The notes: generated from the letters alone by a model not told the origin. A DNA stretch of 26,352 nucleotides from GWF2-30-66 sp042576225 (GCA_042576225.1 JBHPCA010000020.1:1-26352), one strand, 5' to 3'; positions 1 through 7,680 are shown, counted from the stretch's first letter. Numbers and translations are program-made.

Positions 1-8
1 GTTTTGTA

Positions 9-1580
9 TTGAATAAATTTAGAATATTATCGGTTTTTATGGTTATATTTTTTTTATTGGGGACTAATTTTGTTGTTTGCATGAAAAAGCAGCCTAAAAA
101 ACAAGTTTCGGAGAAACTCGCTAAAGAAGTAAAAAGATTTGGCAAAATAAAGAAAAACAAAAAATATTCAAAAAATATATTGGATGATCTGTATATAAAT
201 TATTTTAATCTTGTAAAAAGAATATTGAAAAAAAATATTGCAAGCAAGCGTTCATGCAAGCTCTTTAAAAAGGCGCTGAAAGGTTTTTCCAATCAAATTG
301 TTAATTGTTTTAATCTTCGTTTTGCATGTGAGAAATCTAAAATAAAATATTTGCGGCTTTGTTGTGGTGATGACGAATTAGAAACAATTGAAAATTTCTT
401 GTATTTACCTGAGCATGGTATTGATTTTTTTTACGGGTATTATTCATTTTCAAAGAAAGTAGTAAAACGCTACCGAGATATTGCGCTGAAAAACAAGGTG
501 AAAATACTCAAATATCTTACCATGCAAGTAAAAGAGGTTTTTGATAAGTACCTTGAGTTAAAAAAAAATAAGGGTTTTGAGTTAAGCGTATTCGTTAATA
601 ATTTTGTTGGCCCCTTAACTTTTAAGTATGCAGAAATTAAGAACTCTTTAAAAATATTTAAAAACATTTTTCCTTTTTTTAAATATACGTTTGAAGGAGA
701 GACTGTTAATCTGGTTAAATGGTTTAAGAAGGGTTATAAGCTTAGTGAAAAAAAATTCTGTGTAAGCTTGGCTTCAAATGCAAAAACAAAGAAATATTTG
801 ATAGAAAAGTTTTTTTCTAAATCTAAAAAAGAAATAAAAAAAATAAAACAAAAAACTTTCGAAAATATTAAAACTTTGAAAGATTTAAAAATAAAAAATC
901 TAAAAATAGATTGCAAAGGCTTTGGTGTTTATTCAAAATTTACAACACAAGATTATTTTTTGAGTAGAATTAAAATTAAAAAAATAGGGAAAATAAATAA
1001 AAACAATAATGTGTTCTTAGTAAAGCTTCCCTGCTTGCAACAGGTGGGTGGGTTTTGTCAGTGCCATGCTATGGTTAACAGTATAATTTTTTCTAAATGT
1101 AACAAACTATCAAGTATTATAGAACTTCTAAATAATTCAAATATTTTAGTAGATAAGGCGAAAAACTATGATAACAATGATGCAACATATTACAAAGAAC
1201 GTTCTACGGGAGAGTGTTGCCCTGTGCTCAAAAGAGGCATACATGATGAGAAATTGTATAGATTTAAAATTAACAACAAATGTTATGTGAGTTTTATTAC
1301 TACAAAAGGTTGTGGCATTAAAAAATTTTATGGTACGTTTGGCGATGAGATAGTACAGTCTTTCTGGGATAAAAATGGGTCTACGGAAGTTTTTGATATC
1401 TCTTGGCATGGCAATAATTTTGGCCATAGGTTCTGCGCAAGGGTCGATAGAACTGAAGGTGGTGATATGGTCATTTTTTATACAGATTCTGAGAACTTGC
1501 TTGATTGTGATTATGGCGATGGCGCTAAGTTATTTTTGTCTTTAGCTAAAAAGTTTGAGACCAAAAAGTTTGGGAATTAA
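9..1580 (+). CDS. Exported protein with possible papain/deubiquitinase-like cysteine peptidase domain
   Basis: The reading frame encodes about 523 residues. A hydrophobic stretch at residues 5-23 resembles a signal peptide, so export is likely. Residues 25-330 are very rich in Lys, Phe and Asn and look mostly helical, with no family I recognise. The C-terminal third holds a possible cysteine-peptidase signature. LPCLQQVGGFCQCHAM (residues 340-355) has the Q-x5-C spacing of papain-like enzymes between Gln344 and Cys350. A later GHRFCARV (472-479) would supply the His, and YTDSEN (491-496) an acidic partner. This Cys, then G-H, then D order is what papain-fold and deubiquitinase-type peptidases use. 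The match is short and the assignment is inference. The start shown is TTG, only 8 bases from the window edge, so the start is uncertain; ATG at 39 (residue 11) is an alternative. The gene converges on the minus-strand protease at 1632 with a hairpin between them. Confidence 0.75.
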   Translation: MNKFRILSVFMVIFFLLGTNFVVCMKKQPKKQVSEKLAKEVKRFGKIKKNKKYSKNILDDLYINYFNLVKRILKKNIASKRSCKLFKKALKGFSNQIVNCFNLRFACEKSKIKYLRLCCGDDELETIENFLYLPEHGIDFFYGYYSFSKKVVKRYRDIALKNKVKILKYLTMQVKEVFDKYLELKKNKGFELSVFVNNFVGPLTFKYAEIKNSLKIFKNIFPFFKYTFEGETVNLVKWFKKGYKLSEKKFCVSLASNAKTKKYLIEKFFSKSKKEIKKIKQKTFENIKTLKDLKIKNLKIDCKGFGVYSKFTTQDYFLSRIKIKKIGKINKNNNVFLVKLPCLQQVGGFCQCHAMVNSIIFSKCNKLSSIIELLNNSNILVDKAKNYDNNDATYYKERSTGECCPVLKRGIHDEKLYRFKINNKCYVSFITTKGCGIKKFYGTFGDEIVQSFWDKNGSTEVFDISWHGNNFGHRFCARVDRTEGGDMVIFYTDSENLLDCDYGDGAKLFLSLAKKFETKKFGN

Positions 1581-1590
1581 AAAGTTTGGA

Positions 1591-1615
1591 AAAGGGAGCA
1601 TGACGCTCCCTTTTT
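1591..1615. terminator. Bidirectional rho-independent terminator
   Basis: A perfect 6-bp stem, GGGAGC (1594-1599) and GCTCCC (1605-1610), encloses a 5-base loop. It is flanked by A-runs on the left and T-runs on the right, so it can end transcription from both directions. It lies between two convergent genes, 11 bases after the first stop codon. Confidence 0.75.
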
Positions 1616-1631
1616 AGGTTTTACGAATAAG

Positions 1632-2795
1632 TTATATTTTTACTTCTTGCATGCTTATTTCACCATTTAGGGCACTTATATCTTTTAAGAATTTCGTTGC
1701 TTCTTCTCTATTTAATATCTTTTTAGGGAACTTCTTTTTAGCCAGATCAAAAATGTTTATAAGCTTGAGTGCCTCTTTAAATTGATTATCTTTTTGGAGC
1801 ATCTCTTTAATGCGCTCTGTCCAGCTTTTGCTCGTCTTATCTTTTTTGTTTTTATTTTTATCCAGGTTCTTTTTATCTGGTTTATTACCCTTATCAGATT
1901 TGCCCGGTTTAATAGAGTGCTTAAGTGCTTTTTCTCTGCCATAGTGTCGCAAAAACCAGGTAACCTTCTCCGGCGGAGGGAATAGTTTTTCAACAACAAA
2001 ATCAGGCTCTATACCTTGCCCTTGAATTGTTTTGTTGTTAGGCAAAAAGTATAAAGATGAGGTGAGTTTAATAGCGCTGTTATTGCTAATCGGTATAACT
2101 TCCTGTACCGAGCCTTTACCAAATGTTTTTGTGCCCACAGTAAATACCATCAGCTTTTTTTGTTGTTTGTTTTTTGATTTCTTAGCAAGATTTTGGGAAT
2201 GAATTTTAAGGCATCCGGCAAGAATTTCTGCGGCAGAAGCTGTATAGTTATTCGTTAGTATGAATATTGGGATGTTTATGTTTGCAACAGGGGTTTGCGT
2301 TGTCTTATATTCTACTTTTTTCTTGTTATTTTTGTCTTTTGTGGTGACTACTAAGCTTCCTTTATCTAAAAAGAGTCCCGAAATGTCTATGACAGAGCTC
2401 AAAAGTCCCCCGGAGTTATTTCTCAGATCTATTATTAGTCCTTTATACGGTTTTTTGGTTGATTGCTCAAGTATTTTTTTAATCTGTTTAACTGCGCTGC
2501 TTGAGAATGTCGTTAATGATACGTAGTAGACGTCATATTCTTTTATATAAAATGCAAACGAAGATTGTGCTTTGATTATATCTCTTGTTATTTCAAACGA
2601 TAATGGCGCTTTTTTATTTTCTCTCAGAACTTTAATTTTTACTTTTGTACCTTTTGGCCCTCTCAGTTTTGCCGTTGCTTCCTCAGTCGTCATGCCTTCC
2701 AGTTTTTTACCTTCTATCTCTACGATTTTGTCATATGCTTTGACTCCAGCTTTCAACACTATCTTATTACTACATCTTATTACTAGTTGTAACAT
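1632..2795 (-). CDS. S41 carboxy-terminal-processing protease, N-terminally truncated
   Basis: This is a C-terminal processing peptidase of family S41 (CtpA/Prc type). These serine proteases cleave at the C-termini of exported proteins and normally act in the periplasm. A partial PDZ domain comes first (residues 16-70, with KAGVKAYDKIVEIEG), then the peptidase core: DLRNNSGG (123-130), TASAAE with the expected catalytic Ser187, and TFGKGSVQ with the expected general-base Lys227. GQGIEPDFVVEK (259-270) is the usual end of the core. A Lys-rich C-terminal tail follows. Family members normally start with a signal or membrane segment plus 50-100 residues before the PDZ domain, and these are absent here. 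Upstream in the same frame, codons resembling the start of a PDZ domain (SVFSQIGFF) continue past the ATG but reach a stop near 2860 without a better start. The gene may therefore be 5'-truncated or decayed, although the catalytic core is intact. It converges on the gene at 9-1580. Confidence 0.8.
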   Translation of the reverse strand: MLQLVIRCSNKIVLKAGVKAYDKIVEIEGKKLEGMTTEEATAKLRGPKGTKVKIKVLRENKKAPLSFEITRDIIKAQSSFAFYIKEYDVYYVSLTTFSSSAVKQIKKILEQSTKKPYKGLIIDLRNNSGGLLSSVIDISGLFLDKGSLVVTTKDKNNKKKVEYKTTQTPVANINIPIFILTNNYTASAAEILAGCLKIHSQNLAKKSKNKQQKKLMVFTVGTKTFGKGSVQEVIPISNNSAIKLTSSLYFLPNNKTIQGQGIEPDFVVEKLFPPPEKVTWFLRHYGREKALKHSIKPGKSDKGNKPDKKNLDKNKNKKDKTSKSWTERIKEMLQKDNQFKEALKLINIFDLAKKKFPKKILNREEATKFLKDISALNGEISMQEVKI

Positions 2796-2908
2796 AAAAA
2801 AACCGATTTGTGAAAAAACACTTCGTATACCCCAAAAAATCTTAAAAAATTTTCAATAGTATATCAACAAAACACCAAGAGGCGCTCCCATAAGGCATTT
2901 TACAAGTA

Positions 2909-2936
2909 TTGACAAATTATTTATCAGTAGTATTAT
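2909..2936 (+). promoter_or_regulatory. Sigma-70-type promoter
   Basis: A perfect -35 box TTGACA (2909-2914) is followed by 16 bases and then TATTAT (2931-2936). Transcription would start near 2943 and run rightwards into the palindrome at 2946 and the small reading frame at 3004. This is the best-matching promoter I could see in the window. Confidence 0.5.
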
Positions 2937-2945
2937 AGTTACTAT

Positions 2946-2960
2946 CCCTTTTAAAAAGGG
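2946..2960. promoter_or_regulatory. Operator-like palindrome at a predicted transcription start
   Basis: CCCTTTT (2946-2952) and AAAAGGG (2954-2960) form perfect 7-bp inverted arms around a single central base. The centre is too tight for an RNA hairpin, so a protein-binding operator is the more natural reading. It starts about 10 bases after the -10 box at 2931-2936, where a bound repressor would block initiation. A second, looser inverted repeat (GGTTAA at 2959-2964, TTAACC at 2976-2981) follows. Confidence 0.35.
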
Positions 2961-3003
2961 TTAAAGTAGGTATTATTAACCAAAATAGAAGGTTTGTTAA
3001 AAA

Positions 3004-3168
3004 GTGAAATCACCGACTGGAAGACGTCTACTTAAAAGACGTATTAAATTTAGGCTCTCTGTGGCGCTATTTTCAGGACTAGTATTCCTTTTGCTCGTGA
3101 TACTAACTGACAACTATCCCCCGAGAAAATGCACTCTTAAAAGAGCCCATCTAGAAACTCAAAAATAA
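3004..3168 (+). CDS. Possible small single-pass membrane protein (54 residues)
   Basis: A GTG-started frame of 54 codons ends at TAA 3166-3168. The product would have a strongly basic N-terminus (GRRLLKRRIKFR, residues 6-17), one hydrophobic segment (LSVALFSGLVFLLLVIL, 18-34) and a short polar tail with one Cys. That layout fits a membrane peptide with its N-terminus in the cytoplasm. A weak Shine-Dalgarno-like AGAAGG lies at 2987-2992, 11 bases before the GTG. The promoter at 2909-2936 points at it. I recognise no family. The alternative is that this promoter makes a non-coding RNA and the frame is chance. Confidence 0.35.
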   Translation: MKSPTGRRLLKRRIKFRLSVALFSGLVFLLLVILTDNYPPRKCTLKRAHLETQK

Positions 3169-3437
3169 ACCAAAACAACCTCTAGCTGCACCTGACAACC
3201 CGTTTTCACAAGTAATTGTTTCCAAATCTAGCAACAAATAGATAATTAGACAATAAAACATACAATAAAAACCATTTTTTCAACTCACTCCCCTCGCAAA
3301 AGACCCCTTAAATAGCTCACTTTCGAATAAAAACAATAAAAACAATAAAACTATTGCAATTTGCACATTGTTTCTTGTAATATATTAGTAGAGAGAAAAT
3401 AGATATAATTAAGCCCATTAAAAAAAAGGGGAATATT
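3169..3437. other. Intergenic region with short A-rich direct repeats and a likely promoter
   Basis: I see no gene in this stretch. It is AT-rich and contains short repeats of the type AAAACAAT near 3328-3350. A weak promoter for the downstream cluster is visible: TTGCAA (3354-3359), 18 bases, TAATAT (3378-3383). AAGGGG just before the ATG at 3438 serves as ribosome binding site. Confidence 0.4.
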
Positions 3438-3932
3438 ATGAAGAAAAAACTAATTGTTTTAAGCACATGTGTAAGTGTATACATGCTTGTAGCATCAAAT
3501 ATACTTGGTGCTTTTGACATAGAAAATGGTTCTAAGCAACTAGCAATAAAAAATATTGTTGTAATTAACCTTCCTATTGCCAAGGGAAGCACACCAGAGC
3601 AAAACATGAAAAAAGTAGGCGATTTAAAGGGGGAAAAAGGAGCTAAGCTTTCTTTTAAGCCCACAGGCAAGTATGTAGCGATCCTATGGTAAATAGATGG
3701 TAGAAGGTATCAAACACCAAAAATTTCAACAACTTTGTTGAAAAGTGTTGTTATAAAAAATATAAAAATTACAAAAAAGATAACAAAGGAAAAAACAGTA
3801 ACTAAAGCTCAAACTGTTTATGATGTATGGCTATCTAATCCTCTGCTTTTTGGAACTGGCCTCAAAGCAGGAAGCGGCGTTGCCAAACATATAGGAGATG
3901 CAGGATACAAAGGAATAGCTGATATAAAATAA
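3438..3932 (+). pseudogene. First member of small exported paralog family, interrupted by an in-frame TAA
   Basis: The frame encodes a signal peptide (MKKKLIVLSTCVS start, likely cleavage after LGA) and a mature domain beginning FDIENGS, the same plan as the three genes that follow. It is stopped by TAA at 3690-3692 after 84 codons. The same frame continues without any shift to a stop at 3930-3932, and this second half (IDGRRYQTPKI, then TVYDVWLSNP) aligns with the C-terminal halves of the paralogs. The stop falls after the conserved Trp where the paralogs have W-T-I or W-T-V. So one nonsense codon splits an otherwise full-length gene of about 164 codons. It may be a young pseudogene, a phase- or readthrough-controlled gene, or a sequencing error. 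The mature-domain function is unknown. Confidence 0.7.
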
Positions 3933-3953
3933 CCCAAGTAAGGGAGAAAGAAA

Positions 3954-4421
3954 ATGAAGAAAAAATTGATTATTTTAAGCACGTGTTTAAGCATAGGTAT
4001 TCTTGTAGGATCAAACATGTTCGGAACCAAAGCCGAGCGGAAAACAATCCATGCGTTTGATATCGGTAACCGTTCTGAAATGACATTAAGGGACGTAATT
4101 GTCAGAAACGGTAAGTCTCTTAAAAATGCCATTAAAGTAGGAAATATAGCTAAAACCCTTAAAGCTGCTGGAAGAGCTTGGACTACTGGTGAAGGGTCAG
4201 TAGTAGTTCAATTTACAGTAGAGGGTAAAAGATACCAAACAAAAAAAATACCTGCAGAAAATTTAAACAGTGTTGTCTTTGAAAAAAAGGCAGAGGGAAT
4301 TGTTAAATATAACGTATATAGATGGGGAAAAATACCAGGAGAACCTGGCGATGCTAAATCAATCGGACCTGAAAAAAAATACAAAAAATGTATTAATCAA
4401 TTTTGGAAAGAAATTAAATAA
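3954..4421 (+). CDS. Small exported protein, paralog 2 of 4
   Basis: A 155-residue protein with an N-terminal signal peptide (MKKKLIILSTCLSIGILVGS) and a likely cleavage site after IHA, before FDIGNRS. This member has about 12 extra residues (around GTKAERKT) between the hydrophobic core and the mature start. The mature part keeps the family landmarks: an N-S motif near its start, VVVQFTVEGKRYQTKKI in the middle, AENLNSVVF, and YNVYRWG near the end. A beta-rich small domain is likely, but I recognise no named family. The ribosome site AGGGAG lies just upstream, 21 bases after the stop of paralog 1, so co-transcription is likely. Confidence 0.8.
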   Translation: MKKKLIILSTCLSIGILVGSNMFGTKAERKTIHAFDIGNRSEMTLRDVIVRNGKSLKNAIKVGNIAKTLKAAGRAWTTGEGSVVVQFTVEGKRYQTKKIPAENLNSVVFEKKAEGIVKYNVYRWGKIPGEPGDAKSIGPEKKYKKCINQFWKEIK

Positions 4422-4443
4422 TCCAAATTAAGGAGAAAGAATT

Positions 4444-4998
4444 ATGAAGAAAAAACTGATTATTTTAAGCACATGCATAAGCATATGCGCGCTTATGGCA
4501 TCAAAAGTACTCGATGCTGTAAAAATTGAAAACCACTCGGGTAGACCTATAAAAAACGTGAAAGTATACTTTCTAGGAAATACTTATGATACAGAGAAAA
4601 AAATAGATAAAGAAATCTTCTCTAAAACCGTGGATATTGGAAAATTGGATCCTGGTCAAAACAAAACATATGATTGGACAAAAGAGAAGACTCTGCTAAG
4701 CGAAAAAAAACTTAGTAGTAAAAAAATAAGGGTCGAATGGACAGTGCGTAAAGGTAATAAATATGGCTACAGAAGATACACGACAAAGAAAACCGATGCG
4801 GAAAATTTAAATAGCATTGTCATATCCAATCCCGATAAAATGCCCATACCGGAGAACTGGGATCATAAAAAACAGTGGCCTTATTGCGTATGGAGATGGA
4901 AAAAATATGATTTGGCTACATATCCTAAATTTGAAAAATGTTACCCCGCGCCAATTGTTGAACCTGCTGCCGACAAGAAAAAAGCAGAAAAGAAATAA
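4444..4998 (+). CDS. Small exported protein, paralog 3 of 4
   Basis: A 184-residue protein, the longest of the set. The leader MKKKLIILSTCISICALMAS is nearly identical to that of its neighbours, with a likely cleavage after LDA before VKIENHSGRPIKN. The middle contains DIGKLDPG, YDWTKE and VEWTVRKG; the AENLNSIVIS block and YCVWRWKK near the end match the paralogs. A Lys/Ala-rich tail closes the protein. AAGGAG precedes the ATG. It sits 22 bases after paralog 2, and a rho-independent terminator follows at 5042. Function unknown. Confidence 0.8.
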   Translation: MKKKLIILSTCISICALMASKVLDAVKIENHSGRPIKNVKVYFLGNTYDTEKKIDKEIFSKTVDIGKLDPGQNKTYDWTKEKTLLSEKKLSSKKIRVEWTVRKGNKYGYRRYTTKKTDAENLNSIVISNPDKMPIPENWDHKKQWPYCVWRWKKYDLATYPKFEKCYPAPIVEPAADKKKAEKK

Positions 4999-5041
4999 TA
5001 AAAACAGTAAGAACTGCTAAAAATTGTAACTCAAGTTATTT

Positions 5042-5073
5042 AAAAAGGGAGCTGAGAAAGATGGCTCCCTTTT
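5042..5073 (+). terminator. Rho-independent terminator inside the paralog cluster
   Basis: GGGAGC (5047-5052) and GCTCCC (5064-5069) form a 6-bp stem extended by A-run/T-run pairing (5043-5046 with 5070-5073) around an 11-base loop. It follows paralog 3 and lies immediately upstream of the ribosome site of paralog 4, so paralog 4 may be expressed only by readthrough or at a lower level. The stem core is the same six bases as in the terminator at 1594-1610. Confidence 0.65.
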
Positions 5074-5089
5074 GTTTAAAGGAGAAACT

Positions 5090-5581
5090 ATGAACAAAAA
5101 AATAATTTTTTTAGGCACATGCTTAAGCATAGTTATGCTTATCACATCAAAAGGGCTTAACGCTTTTGACATAGAAAACCAATCTGGCAAGCCAATAAAA
5201 AACATCGTTGTAAACATTTACAGCTATGCCCTAGCTCGCGGCTCGTATTTACTAGGCAAAACCATACCCAAGAAAACTATACGTGTTGGAGATTTGAATA
5301 CACAAAAAGAGGGTAAATCTCTTAAATATGACTGGAAGCAAGGAGAAACAGATCAATACCCTACATATGTGAAAGTGAATATCAAATGGACAATAGACAA
5401 CAAAATATATTCTACAGGGAAAATCCTCGCTATAGACGAGAAAAAAAGCCCTCCAAATGTAAAAAGCATTGTTATAAAACCCCCTCAGGCAGACAAATGT
5501 CCTTATGACGTATGGAGAAAGGGTGTTCTTGGCATCGGCGTATTCGGGGGAACTTTATACGCAAAGCCTGTAAAAAAATAA
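5090..5581 (+). CDS. Small exported protein, paralog 4 of 4
   Basis: A 163-residue protein. I chose ATG 5090 because AAAGGAG lies 5-6 bases upstream and the leader then aligns with the paralogs (MNKKIIFLGTCLSIVMLITS); an in-frame TTG at 5072 would add six residues that do not. Cleavage is likely after LNA, before FDIENQSGKPIKNIVV. The family core is clear: VGDLN, YDWKQGE, IKWTIDNKIYSTGKI, VKSIVIKPP and CPYDVWRKG. Here the W-T-I motif is intact, which shows what the stop codon replaced in paralog 1. No hairpin follows; a T-rich stretch separates it from the convergent glmS. Function unknown. Confidence 0.8.
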   Translation: MNKKIIFLGTCLSIVMLITSKGLNAFDIENQSGKPIKNIVVNIYSYALARGSYLLGKTIPKKTIRVGDLNTQKEGKSLKYDWKQGETDQYPTYVKVNIKWTIDNKIYSTGKILAIDEKKSPPNVKSIVIKPPQADKCPYDVWRKGVLGIGVFGGTLYAKPVKK

Positions 5582-5613
5582 TTTTTATTTTTTTAGGAAA
5601 AAGAGCTACTCAA

Positions 5614-7467
5614 CTACTCAACAGTAACTGATTTGGCCAAGTTTCGTGGTTTGTCTATATCGCATTTAAGCTCTTTTGCAATGCAGTAAGGCAAAAATTG
5701 CATTAAACCTGTCATTGCCAATGGCCCCAAGAGTGGGTGTACTTTGGGGAAAACAAATGCTTTATCAGCAATTTTAAGAAGCTCGTCTTGGCCTGTGAAG
5801 GCAAATGCCACAATATGCCCATGCCTTGATTTCGCCTCAATCGCATTGGACACCAATTTTTTATAAATCAATGGATCCTGATGCGAAAATACAAATACCG
5901 GAGTTTCTTTGTCGACTAAAGCAAGTGGGCCATGTTTTAACTCACCAGCCGGATAGGCCTGGGAAAAAATATACGAGATCTCTTTTAATTTGAGCGCAGC
6001 CTCAAGCGCAAAAGGATAACTGATGTGACGTCCCAAAAATATTGCTTTTGAATATTTTGCATATTTTTTTGATAAATCTTGCACAATCTCAAGCTTGTAA
6101 TTTTCTATGCTGTTTTCCAAAACTTCAGCAGCAACCAGAATATCTTCTTGGGCAAGTTCCATTTTGTTCTGATCAATAATGCCTTTTTCCAAGGCTAATC
6201 TATGCGCCAACCAAAAAAAGGCTGTCAACTGCGTAGAAAACGCTTTAGTGGAGGCCACAGCCACCTCAGGGCCAGCCTGTGTCAACAAAAACCCGCCAGC
6301 CTCTCTTACCATTGAACTTGATGCTACATTTGTCAAAGCGACTGTAGGCAAATTAAGTGAATTGATCATCTGCAGAGCTTCAAGCGTATCTGCCGTCTCA
6401 CCAGATTGCGAAACCGCAACATACAAACTATTTTCATCTGGGAAAAAATGCATGTATCTAAATTCTGAAGCCAGAAAAACTTTAGTTGGTATCATACAAA
6501 TCTCTTCAAAGAAAAACTGCGCAATGCGTGCCGCATGCCAAGAAGTGCCACAGCCAACTATTGCAATATTTTGTAAGTTTTTTGCTTTTTCTTCAGAGAG
6601 ACCCATCTGCTCCCATATATTTGAGCTTTTTGAGTTTATAGATTTTAGAAACTCCAATGTAGAATAAATAGCACTTTTCTGCTCATAAATCTCTTTAACC
6701 ATAAAGTGCGCATGCCCCTGCTTGCATGTTGCAGCCACATCCAGATCTATCTCCTGAATCTTAATCGGTATTGCTTTACCTGAGAAATTATACAACTCTA
6801 CCATATCTTTTGAAACAAAAGCAAAGCTCTCATCAGGTAAAAATATAATTTTATTTGTTTTGGAAGCAAACGCCTGGATATCTGAAGCAACAAACATCTG
6901 ATCTTGACCCACGCCAACACACAATGGAGAACGCTTTCTGACAATAATCATAAAATCTGGATTATCTTGCAGTATTGCCAAAAATGCAAACGCACCCTCG
7001 AGTCTTTCGACTAGCTTAATCACTGATAATTTTATATCACCACAAGAAGCAATCAAAGACTCCAATAAATGCGCAATAATTTCTGAATCGGTATCAGAGT
7101 GAAACACATGACCTGTTTTTATAAGTTCTTGCTTGAGTACATGATGATTTTCTATAATGCCATTGTGAACAACCGATATTTTTTTTTCACAATCAAAATG
7201 TGGATGTGCATTGTTCTCAGATGCTTGACCATGAGTCGCCCACCTGGTATGACCAATCCCTACAAAACCATCTATCGGATACTTTTCAATTTTTTCCGTT
7301 AAATTACTGAGAGCTCCTTGGGCCTTTGCATACAAAATCTGCTTATGCTCAGGATGCAAACATGCAAACCCTGCAGAATCATAACCTCTGTACTCCAGCC
7401 TTTCAAGTCCCTTTAGAACAAATTCTCTGCTATAGCTTTTACCTATGTAGCCAACGACACTGCACAC
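5614..7467 (-). CDS. glmS: Glutamine--fructose-6-phosphate aminotransferase (isomerizing)
   Basis: GlmS makes glucosamine-6-phosphate from fructose-6-phosphate and glutamine, the first step towards UDP-GlcNAc for peptidoglycan and lipopolysaccharide; it is cytoplasmic. The N-terminal class II glutaminase domain has the Cys2 nucleophile, HTRWATHG (73-80) and NGIIEN (102-107). Two SIS sugar-binding domains follow, with GCGTSWHAA (306-314), SQSGET (353-358), VASTKAFSTQ (404-413) and PAGELKHGP (506-514). The C-terminal DKPRNLAKSVTVE is canonical. At 617 residues it is about the usual length (around 610). The start is GTG at 7467, since this gives the obligatory Met-Cys; a GGTG ribosome-site-like run lies upstream. 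One oddity is that the residue after the nucleophile is Ser where the family nearly always has Gly. I found no glmS ribozyme upstream. Confidence 0.97.
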   Translation of the reverse strand: MCSVVGYIGKSYSREFVLKGLERLEYRGYDSAGFACLHPEHKQILYAKAQGALSNLTEKIEKYPIDGFVGIGHTRWATHGQASENNAHPHFDCEKKISVVHNGIIENHHVLKQELIKTGHVFHSDTDSEIIAHLLESLIASCGDIKLSVIKLVERLEGAFAFLAILQDNPDFMIIVRKRSPLCVGVGQDQMFVASDIQAFASKTNKIIFLPDESFAFVSKDMVELYNFSGKAIPIKIQEIDLDVAATCKQGHAHFMVKEIYEQKSAIYSTLEFLKSINSKSSNIWEQMGLSEEKAKNLQNIAIVGCGTSWHAARIAQFFFEEICMIPTKVFLASEFRYMHFFPDENSLYVAVSQSGETADTLEALQMINSLNLPTVALTNVASSSMVREAGGFLLTQAGPEVAVASTKAFSTQLTAFFWLAHRLALEKGIIDQNKMELAQEDILVAAEVLENSIENYKLEIVQDLSKKYAKYSKAIFLGRHISYPFALEAALKLKEISYIFSQAYPAGELKHGPLALVDKETPVFVFSHQDPLIYKKLVSNAIEAKSRHGHIVAFAFTGQDELLKIADKAFVFPKVHPLLGPLAMTGLMQFLPYCIAKELKCDIDKPRNLAKSVTVE

Positions 7468-7627
7468 AGTTTACACCTTTTTTCAATACACACAAAAGAT
7501 ACAAAACTTTTACCCTAAATTATTAGTAACCAAGTTTTAGACAAGCTTACACAAAACCAAACTTGCATAAAGCTAAACCCAAACTGACGTTAGGTTAAAC
7601 AAAAATTTTGTATACTGCAAGTATTAT

Positions 7628-7672
7628 AATACGTTGTATCACAATACGTTGCATCAAAATACGTTGTACTAT
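7628..7672. repeat. Three tandem 15-bp repeats between rpsI and glmS
   Basis: Three consecutive 15-base units begin AATACGTTG at 7628, 7643 and 7658; their last six bases vary. They lie 9 bases beyond the rpsI stop, about 160 bases upstream of the glmS start. They could bind a regulator or simply be a small satellite. The rest of the 213-base gap is AT-rich; I saw no terminator hairpin and only weak minus-strand promoter candidates in it. Confidence 0.6.
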
Positions 7673-7680
7673 AAAAAATA

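Noticed and set aside
3690..3692. TAA recoded as a sense codon
   Set aside because: TAA ends several other genes in the window normally, and nothing near the site suggests a dedicated readthrough signal; a point lesion is simpler.
3438..5150. Lipobox (L-S-T-C) in the small exported paralogs
   Set aside because: The Cys sits inside the hydrophobic core with more hydrophobic residues after it, Thr is poor at -1, and an Ala-type signal peptidase I site follows in every member.
7468..7680. glmS ribozyme/riboswitch upstream of glmS
   Set aside because: I looked for the conserved ribozyme core in the minus-strand leader and did not see it; the leader is AT-rich and unstructured by eye.
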